Shown here: positions 36,050 to 41,526 of the stretch, piece after piece | Layout: each line of letters opens with the position of its first letter | How positions within the stretch are numbered: the stretch's first letter is position 1 | Translations under genes and position numbers: made by a program | Notes under the pieces: generated by a model | The model's input: only the letters and a program-made list of their open reading frames with translations | Database searches by the model: none | Told to the model about the DNA's origin: nothing | Assembly (NCBI RefSeq): GCF_004212215.1 | Contig: NZ_QVFV01000011.1 | Span: 1-41,526, forward strand | Origin: Leptolyngbya iicbica LK | GTDB lineage: Bacteria > Cyanobacteriota > Cyanobacteriia > Phormidesmidales > Phormidesmidaceae | Length of the DNA: 41,526 nucleotides | Direction of reading: 5' to 3'

Positions 36050-36310
36050 ATGGTCACAGCCGATCAAGTCATATCAATGATTCAAACCGACATGCCCGAT
36101 GCCGAAGTGCAGGTTAACGACCTGACCGGCGGAGGCGACCACTTGGAAGTCACTGTGGTATCAGAAGCGTTCGCCGGGCGCAGTTTAGTACAGCAACATC
36201 AGTTAGTGTACAAAGCTGTGCAATCAGCGATGTCTAGCGAGGCAATTCACGCCCTCGCACTGAAGACCTACACGCCAGAAACTTGGTCAAAAGTTAGCCA
36301 GAGCGCTTAA
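36050..36310 (+). CDS. BolA family protein
   Basis: An 86-residue BolA-like protein (class with the IbaG-type length) with the conserved C-terminal [10 protein letters not shown] and a histidine in the [11 protein letters not shown] helix (residues about 46-56), a usual cluster ligand. BolA proteins bind monothiol glutaredoxins through a shared [2Fe-2S] cluster. The grxD gene follows 54 bases on, a common pairing. Confidence 0.93.
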   Translation: MVTADQVISMIQTDMPDAEVQVNDLTGGGDHLEVTVVSEAFAGRSLVQQHQLVYKAVQSAMSSEAIHALALKTYTPETWSKVSQSA

Positions 36311-36364
36311 TGGCTAAGTCCTTTCTCCCTTTGTACTTGCATTCCAACGACGAGGTAATCTCCC

Positions 36365-36688
36365 ATGGCTCCAGAGGTTCAAGAACGCATCGAAACACTC
36401 ATCAATGACAACAAAATCATGGTGTTTATGAAGGGCAACAAGTTGATGCCCCAGTGCGGTTTTTCCAACAACGTAGTGCAGATTTTGAATGTTTTGGGCG
36501 TCCCATTTGAGACGTTTGATGTGCTTTCTGACTACGACGTGCGCCAGGGCATCAAAGAATATTCCAACTGGCCCACGATTCCCCAGGTTTACCTGAACGG
36601 TGAATTTCTCGGGGGCTCTGACATCTTGATTGAACTGTACCAGAACGGACAATTACAAGAGACCGTGGAAGTTGCACTGGCTTCATAA
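36365..36688 (+). CDS. grxD: Monothiol glutaredoxin, Grx4/GrxD type
   Basis: A 107-residue monothiol glutaredoxin with the CGFS site (Cys31) and Lys24 in the FMKGNKLMPQ loop, plus WPTIPQVYLNGEFLGGSD for glutathione binding. It carries or delivers [2Fe-2S] clusters rather than reducing disulfides. Partner of the BolA protein encoded just upstream. Confidence 0.97.
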   Translation: MAPEVQERIETLINDNKIMVFMKGNKLMPQCGFSNNVVQILNVLGVPFETFDVLSDYDVRQGIKEYSNWPTIPQVYLNGEFLGGSDILIELYQNGQLQETVEVALAS

Positions 36689-37425
36689 GCTCTAATTTTC
36701 TTGTTGAAATATGAACTCTGGTCGTTGATTACGACTATTGCCTGCCCAGCCAGATGCCAAATCTAGCTGGGCAATTTAGTTTTGCCTCACGTTCTCCTGA
36801 GAGATGAACCGCTCAAGAAACGCTTACCTCTGACAAACCCTGTCTTTATTAGGATCAGCTGAAAGTGTGTCGCACTGGTTAGTCTGTGCATTACAAATCA
36901 ACAACAGGATGATTTTGCCGTATCAGTATTTGGGTAATCTTCAAAAATGGTGCATGTATTAAGGGATTGATTGGCCTGATGAGTTCCAGCAAGCGTAAAG
37001 AGGGATCGCGGTTGTTAGCGGCGTGATAAGGAGATCTCTACAACAAAATTTTCCTGTAACCGTCTGGATGTAGGGGGTGTTTAACGTCAGGGAATCCAAC
37101 CCGATGCGAGAATAAAGCCAGTTGGATCTCCTGCCTCGACACTAACTGATGCGGGAAGATTCATTTCTAGAAAACCCTTAAACCACTTCGCGATTGGGAA
37201 CTAGAGTTGGGCCGGAGTACTGACATCTTGCGCTTGAAGCTGCTGCTCGGGCTGCGCTTTGCCTCGAATGAGGTTTGAGGGAAGCGCCACCACAATAATT
37301 CTCACCGTCGATTCAGAGTTGGGGCTAACGACATTCTGCTGACTCCACTACAAATGTCTTGCCGATCTGAATACTAGAAAAGTTCACCGCACTTTCCATC
37401 ATCCATCAATCAGGAGCGATTAACG
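36689..37425. other. Long intergenic region upstream of the histidine kinase
   Basis: Apart from the terminator at 36744-36772 I see no gene or clear RNA. Short frames have no ribosome binding site. AGGAG at 37412 lies 10 bases before the kinase ATG. Confidence 0.5.
36744..36772 (+). terminator. Terminator hairpin after grxD
   Basis: GCCCAGC (36744-36750) pairs with GCTGGGC (36766-36772), extended by AGAT/ATCT inside, with a 5-base loop; AATTTAGTTTT follows. It fits as the end of the bolA-grxD transcript. Confidence 0.7.
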
Positions 37426-40400
37426 ATGTTACTGAGGTGGCCGATCTCCCATACCTGGCGACGAGAAACCCTTGGCTTGGCAGGGCTAATGGTGCTGGGA
37501 GTGCTAGGAAATTACTGGCGCTGGTCATTTTTCTTTAATATCGATTTTTTATTTGGCTCGATCGCAGTGTGGTTGGTGCTGTGTCTTTATGGCTGGCGGT
37601 GGGGCCTAATTGCCGCGATCGCCTCAGCCAGCGTCACCTATTTTCTTTGGCATCATCCCTACGCCATCGTAATTTTTACCTGCGAATTTCTCTTTGTCGG
37701 TTTACTCTACGAGCGCTACAAACTTAATCTAGCCATTCTGAACTGGATTTATTGGATTGCCATTGGCATGCCTTTGGTCTGGCTATTTTATCGCCAGGTG
37801 TTGGGGGTCGAGCCGACTCAGGCCCAAATTATTATGCTCAAGCAGGCCGTCAATGGCATATTCAATGCCTTAGTGGCTAGTCTGCTGTTGACCTATACAC
37901 CGCTGCATCGCTGGCTAGGTCGACCTCAAACTTGGAGTGCCCTGTCGCTGCAACAAACCCTGTTCAATATATTGGCGGCGTTTGTCTTTTTCCCCACGCT
38001 GGTGTTTATGGCGATCGGCAGTTACCAAGTCGTTGACAATATTAAAACTGAGAAAACCCACCAACTGCATGATGCGACGACCCATATTGACACGCTGATC
38101 AACAGTTGGTACGAGCAACATCGTCTAGCTATGGCCGCTTTGGAGCCGCTGGCAGAGGATTTCTTTACCAGCCCCGCCGCGCCGACATCGCAAAACTTAG
38201 ACGCTCTACAGCAGCAGACTCAAATCCTCACCACGGTCATTCCCGACTTTCAAAGGATCGCGATCGCCAACCGTCAAAATATTGTGGTGGCCGCTTCGCC
38301 GAGTGGCGGTGAGGGCGAGCCGATGACTCGCGTGGCGCCAACCTCCACCCCGACTGACTCTGAGGCTCGACTCATCACCGCAGGCGTCGCCGAGTCTAAT
38401 GCACTGATATTGCAGCAAGGCATCTTTAAGAACGGCCAGCTAGTCGGCAATGTTTTGGGAGAAATTAACCTCAACAAATTGCAGCAGTTGATGACCGACA
38501 CGTTAGCCAGCTTGCCGATGCAGGCCACTCTGGTTGATGGCCAACAGCGAATTATTGCGAGTACCGAGTCAGAAAATTTGCCGGGTCGTTCCTTGATCAT
38601 TCACCAATCGGGAGAGCGTCAGCCAGTCAATGCCCAGATTCATCACCAGATTTATCAATGGTTGCCAACTGATGGCAGCCCGGTGTTTATGGTGCGCTGG
38701 CGAAATTCCTTATTTGTCATGGAAACGCCACTCCAGACCTCAGCCCCATGGACGCTTGTGTTAGCGTCAACCGCTGCGGATGATGTGCAGGCGATCGAAA
38801 CCTTTCACACCCGTAACCTGACCATTTTGATGGTGGTCTCGGGGTTGGCCTTTGCTTTGGCCACCTTAGTCAGCCAGCAATTAGTGAAACCGCTGTCTCA
38901 GCTAGCGCAGGTAACGCATAATTTGCCCAATCAACTGATCGAAAAACGTCAGATTGCTTGGCCCCAGAGCCCGGTTTATGAACTCACCTCATTGGTGCGC
39001 AACTTTCAGCAGATGGCGACGACTCTCACAGAAAAATTCCAAGAGATTCAGCAGGCCAAACAAGCCGCCGAAGCGGCTAATCAGGCTAAGAGCGATTTTC
39101 TGGCCACGATGAGTCACGAGTTGCGCACCCCACTCAATGCCATTCTGGGGTTCGCCGATTTGCTATACCGCAATCCGACGCTCTCAGATCACCGCACCGA
39201 GTTGCGGCAAATTCACCAGAGTGGGACACATTTACTGGATCTGATTAATGATGTACTCGATCTGGCGAAAATCGAGGCGGGACGCATCACGCTGCACGAA
39301 ACTTACTTTAGCCTGCAGGAACTGCTTGAACATTTAGAGTCAATTTTTCACCTGAAAGCCGCGTCTCAAGGGATTCGCTTTGAGGTGGAGCGATCGCCTG
39401 ATTTGCCCACCTTCATCCAGGCCGACCAACGGAAACTTCGCCAGGTACTGATCAATTTATTGGGCAACGCGGTCAAATTTACTCAGGAGGGGCAAGTGAC
39501 CCTCAAGATTTCCCATGCCCCCAATGGAGTCGACTCGCAGGATGGCGATCGCGCGTGGCTGCAATTTGAAGTAATCGACACTGGCCCCGGCATCTCCCCA
39601 CCTGAGCAAAAGCGCTTGTTTCAAGCCTTCTACCAAGCTCAAGCCGGCAAAAACAGTCAAACCGGCACCGGCTTAGGACTGCGCATTAGCGATCAATTTG
39701 TCAGCCTCATGGGAGGCAACCTCCATGTCACCAGCACGGTCGGCCAAGGGAGTTGTTTTGGTTTTGCGGTGCCAGTGCAGGTATCAAGGGCAGCCTTAGA
39801 TCGAGTTGATGCAGCCTGCATACCCTCACAGCAAGCGATCGCGATCGCCCCTAATCAACCGCCCTATCGTTTACTCATTGCCGACGACCACCCCAGCAAC
39901 CGCTTACTACTGCAGCAATTACTTGAGCAACTCGGCTTTGAGGTTAAAGTTGCGGTAAACGGCCAAACCGCGATCGACCTCTGGGCAACCTGGCACCCCC
40001 ATCTCATTTGGATGGATATCCACATGCCGGAACTAGACGGCTATGCCGCCACCCAACGCATTAAAGCGCAATCGACCGAACCAGCAACCGTGATTATTGC
40101 CCTCACCGCTAGTGTGTTTGAATCCGAAAAATCCTTGGTGTTGGAGGCCGGATGTGATGATTTTGTTCGCAAACCTTTTCAACGCGAAGAGATCATTGAC
40201 AAACTCCAGCAGCACCTTGGCGTTGAATTTATCTACGCCGAAATGACCCCTGCCGACGCCCCATCAGCGCAGTCATTAGCGACCCTATCAGCTCAAGAAT
40301 TAGAGGATTGGCAAACCCTTGATGCTGTCTGGCGCGAGGCCTTCTACCGCAACGCCACCCAAGCCGATCAGGCGACTCTGCTCACTCTATTGCAGCAAAT

Positions 40401-40491
40401 ACCCAGTGAGCAAACAGCGCTACGCCATAAGCTACATCACTGGATTATTAATTTCAACTATGACAAGATCATAGTGCTAGCAAAGGGCTGA
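37426..40491 (+). CDS. Membrane hybrid sensor histidine kinase / response regulator
   Basis: A 1021-residue hybrid kinase. The N-terminus has about six to seven membrane helices (residues 15-205), followed by an extracytoplasmic sensor region (about 206-460) and a final helix. Then a HAMP-like linker and coiled coil (480-545), HisKA with SHELRTPLN (phospho-His564), HATPase with N, G1 (DTGPGI) and G2 (GTGLGLRIS) boxes, and a receiver domain with phospho-Asp864 in [11 protein letters not shown] and Lys in RKPF. The tail after the receiver (about 930-1021) is helical. It is one base from the next gene, a receiver protein; both likely form one pathway. Ligand unknown. Confidence 0.95.
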   Translation: MLLRWPISHTWRRETLGLAGLMVLGVLGNYWRWSFFFNIDFLFGSIAVWLVLCLYGWRWGLIAAIASASVTYFLWHHPYAIVIFTCEFLFVGLLYERYKLNLAILNWIYWIAIGMPLVWLFYRQVLGVEPTQAQIIMLKQAVNGIFNALVASLLLTYTPLHRWLGRPQTWSALSLQQTLFNILAAFVFFPTLVFMAIGSYQVVDNIKTEKTHQLHDATTHIDTLINSWYEQHRLAMAALEPLAEDFFTSPAAPTSQNLDALQQQTQILTTVIPDFQRIAIANRQNIVVAASPSGGEGEPMTRVAPTSTPTDSEARLITAGVAESNALILQQGIFKNGQLVGNVLGEINLNKLQQLMTDTLASLPMQATLVDGQQRIIASTESENLPGRSLIIHQSGERQPVNAQIHHQIYQWLPTDGSPVFMVRWRNSLFVMETPLQTSAPWTLVLASTAADDVQAIETFHTRNLTILMVVSGLAFALATLVSQQLVKPLSQLAQVTHNLPNQLIEKRQIAWPQSPVYELTSLVRNFQQMATTLTEKFQEIQQAKQAAEAANQAKSDFLATMSHELRTPLNAILGFADLLYRNPTLSDHRTELRQIHQSGTHLLDLINDVLDLAKIEAGRITLHETYFSLQELLEHLESIFHLKAASQGIRFEVERSPDLPTFIQADQRKLRQVLINLLGNAVKFTQEGQVTLKISHAPNGVDSQDGDRAWLQFEVIDTGPGISPPEQKRLFQAFYQAQAGKNSQTGTGLGLRISDQFVSLMGGNLHVTSTVGQGSCFGFAVPVQVSRAALDRVDAACIPSQQAIAIAPNQPPYRLLIADDHPSNRLLLQQLLEQLGFEVKVAVNGQTAIDLWATWHPHLIWMDIHMPELDGYAATQRIKAQSTEPATVIIALTASVFESEKSLVLEAGCDDFVRKPFQREEIIDKLQQHLGVEFIYAEMTPADAPSAQSLATLSAQELEDWQTLDAVWREAFYRNATQADQATLLTLLQQIPSEQTALRHKLHHWIINFNYDKIIVLAKG

Positions 40492-40492
40492 G

Positions 40493-41464
40493 ATGACTTC
40501 AGATACCCCCCTTACCGCGACCATTTTAGTCGTCGATGATGTGCCCGAAAATCTGCGGCTGCTGACCCAAGAGCTGCAGCAGCACAGTTATGAAGTTCGC
40601 GGTGTTTTAACCGGCAAAATGGCTCTGACAGTCGCACATTCCACCCCAGTGGATTTGATATTGCTGGATGTGCGACTACCCGATATGAATGGCTACGAAG
40701 TTTGCCAACGGCTCAAAGCTGACCCCAGCACCGCCGCGATTCCTATTATTTTTATCAGCGCGTTAGATGAACCGTTAGACAAGGCTCGGGCATTTGCAGT
40801 GGGCGGAGTCGATTACATTACCAAACCCCTCAAAACTATTGAAGTCATTGCCCGCATTCAAACTCAGCTCAGCCTAGTACAAGCACGCCTGCAACTTCAG
40901 CAGTTTAATCAAGATTTAGAAACTCAGGTAAACCAACGCACTGCGGAACTGGCCCAGGCAAACCAGGCCTTGCAATCAGAGGTGCAGTTCCGTCAACAAA
41001 TCGAAGCGGAGTTGCGCCAGAGTGAGGCCCGTTATCGGTTGATTGCCAACCACATGAGCGATTTGGTGTGTTTACATCAGGCCGACGGCACCCTGCAATA
41101 TGTCAGCCCTTCTTGCCAAGCATTACTCGGGTATGACCCAGCAACTCTGCACGGCCAAAACCTCTTGTCGTTCTGCCATCCAGAAGATATCGATTTACTT
41201 CAGCGCTGTTTTCAGCCCGCCACCTCACCCGTTCAAGTGATTACGAGCTGTTATCGGCTGCGCTGTCAGGCCGGTCACTACGTTTGGGTCGAAACGCTGG
41301 CTCGTCCTCTAACAGGGGATGACACACAATTGACCGGGGTAGTAACCAGTTCGCGCGATGTGACGCAACGCCTCAAAATCGAGAAACAGCTGCGTTATGA
41401 GGCATTGCACGATAACTTGACCAGACTGCCTAACCGGAACTGGTTACAGCATTTCTCACTCTAG
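40493..41464 (+). CDS. Receiver-PAS protein ending at the start of a GGDEF domain
   Basis: A 323-residue protein. The receiver domain (10-120) has Asp15/Asp16, phospho-Asp59 in LLDVRLPD and Lys111 in TKPL. A coiled coil (about 122-175) and a PAS-PAC module (176-295, VCLHQADGTLQYVSPS) follow. The last residues LHDNLTRLPNRNWLQ are the start of a GGDEF domain, but a TAG ends the frame at 41464, before any catalytic residues. The remaining 62 bases do not continue the domain in another frame as far as I see. It may be a truncated pseudogene-like allele, a real shortened regulator or a sequence error. Co-transcribed with the kinase. Confidence 0.85.
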   Translation: MTSDTPLTATILVVDDVPENLRLLTQELQQHSYEVRGVLTGKMALTVAHSTPVDLILLDVRLPDMNGYEVCQRLKADPSTAAIPIIFISALDEPLDKARAFAVGGVDYITKPLKTIEVIARIQTQLSLVQARLQLQQFNQDLETQVNQRTAELAQANQALQSEVQFRQQIEAELRQSEARYRLIANHMSDLVCLHQADGTLQYVSPSCQALLGYDPATLHGQNLLSFCHPEDIDLLQRCFQPATSPVQVITSCYRLRCQAGHYVWVETLARPLTGDDTQLTGVVTSSRDVTQRLKIEKQLRYEALHDNLTRLPNRNWLQHFSL

Positions 41465-41526
41465 TGAGGTGCAGTAGCAGCAATTTGTAAACCAGTTTTT
41501 AATGTCTGTCAAAGAAACTTCCTTGA

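Noticed and set aside
36961-37023. Short ATG frame (about 15 codons) upstream of the histidine kinase as a leader peptide
   Set aside because: It has no ribosome binding site, lies 400 bases from the kinase and has no attenuator-like structure beside it.

Overview
This window reads as the chromosome of a filamentous-type (Leptolyngbya-like) cyanobacterium. The evidence is internal: several dozen copies of the HIP1 octamer GCGATCGC spread through genes and gaps, a light-dependent protochlorophyllide oxidoreductase, the ndhA-I-G-E block of the plastoquinone-type NDH-1 complex, and several protein families I know mainly from cyanobacteria (DUF3082, DUF1816, a conserved secreted TPR-like protein). 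Genus is not determinable by eye. No prophage, insertion sequence or CRISPR array is visible.

Layout. 1-1703 is a long gene-free stretch carrying an unusual cluster of TGAG(A/T)CTCA-type motifs. 1704-2783 is a DUF389 membrane protein on the minus strand. 3082-7705 is a two-gene RND efflux unit (lipoprotein adaptor, then inner-membrane pump) that overlaps convergently with purN. 8440-9709 holds a small membrane protein and a cupin. 10111-15219 is a minus-strand run: por, a tiny secreted protein ending in an S-layer-homology fragment, nagA, a PEP-CTERM protein in a HIP1-free pocket, and an MFS transporter. 15578-17517 is a plus-strand run: DUF1643, DUF3082 and a conserved cyanobacterial protein whose C-terminus looks like a TIR/deoxyribosyltransferase-type fold. 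cysE and a CPA1 Na+/H+ antiporter follow divergently, then a ribbon-helix-helix-like protein.

21140-23567 is a plus-strand cluster: STAS protein (apparently with a non-canonical start codon), Mini-ribonuclease 3, RlmB-type 23S rRNA methyltransferase and DUF1816. It joins an rRNA-processing nuclease to an rRNA methylase. 23830-27707 is ndhA-ndhI-ndhG-ndhE followed by NAD kinase, so a proton-pumping ferredoxin/plastoquinone oxidoreductase is encoded next to the enzyme that makes NADP. A tRNA-Ser(GGA) lies on the minus strand after it. 28282-32769 holds a plant-type [2Fe-2S] ferredoxin, a nuclease-like secreted protein, an inositol-monophosphatase-family enzyme, a J-domain/TPR protein, hisZ and a bacterial-type Fe-S ferredoxin. 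33159-36688 has a subtilase with a P domain (minus), a secreted TPR-like protein, and a bolA-grxD pair for Fe-S handling. 37426-41464 is a two-gene signalling operon: a membrane hybrid histidine kinase and a receiver-PAS protein that stops at the first residues of a GGDEF domain.

Most of the window is conserved housekeeping sequence. I found no convincing new multi-gene system. The best leads are the TGAG(A/T)CTCA cluster at 1-1560, the STAS start codon, the TIR-like protein at 16753-17517, the truncated GGDEF protein, and several strong inverted repeats in the gaps, including a terminator whose stem is made of two HIP1 octamers.
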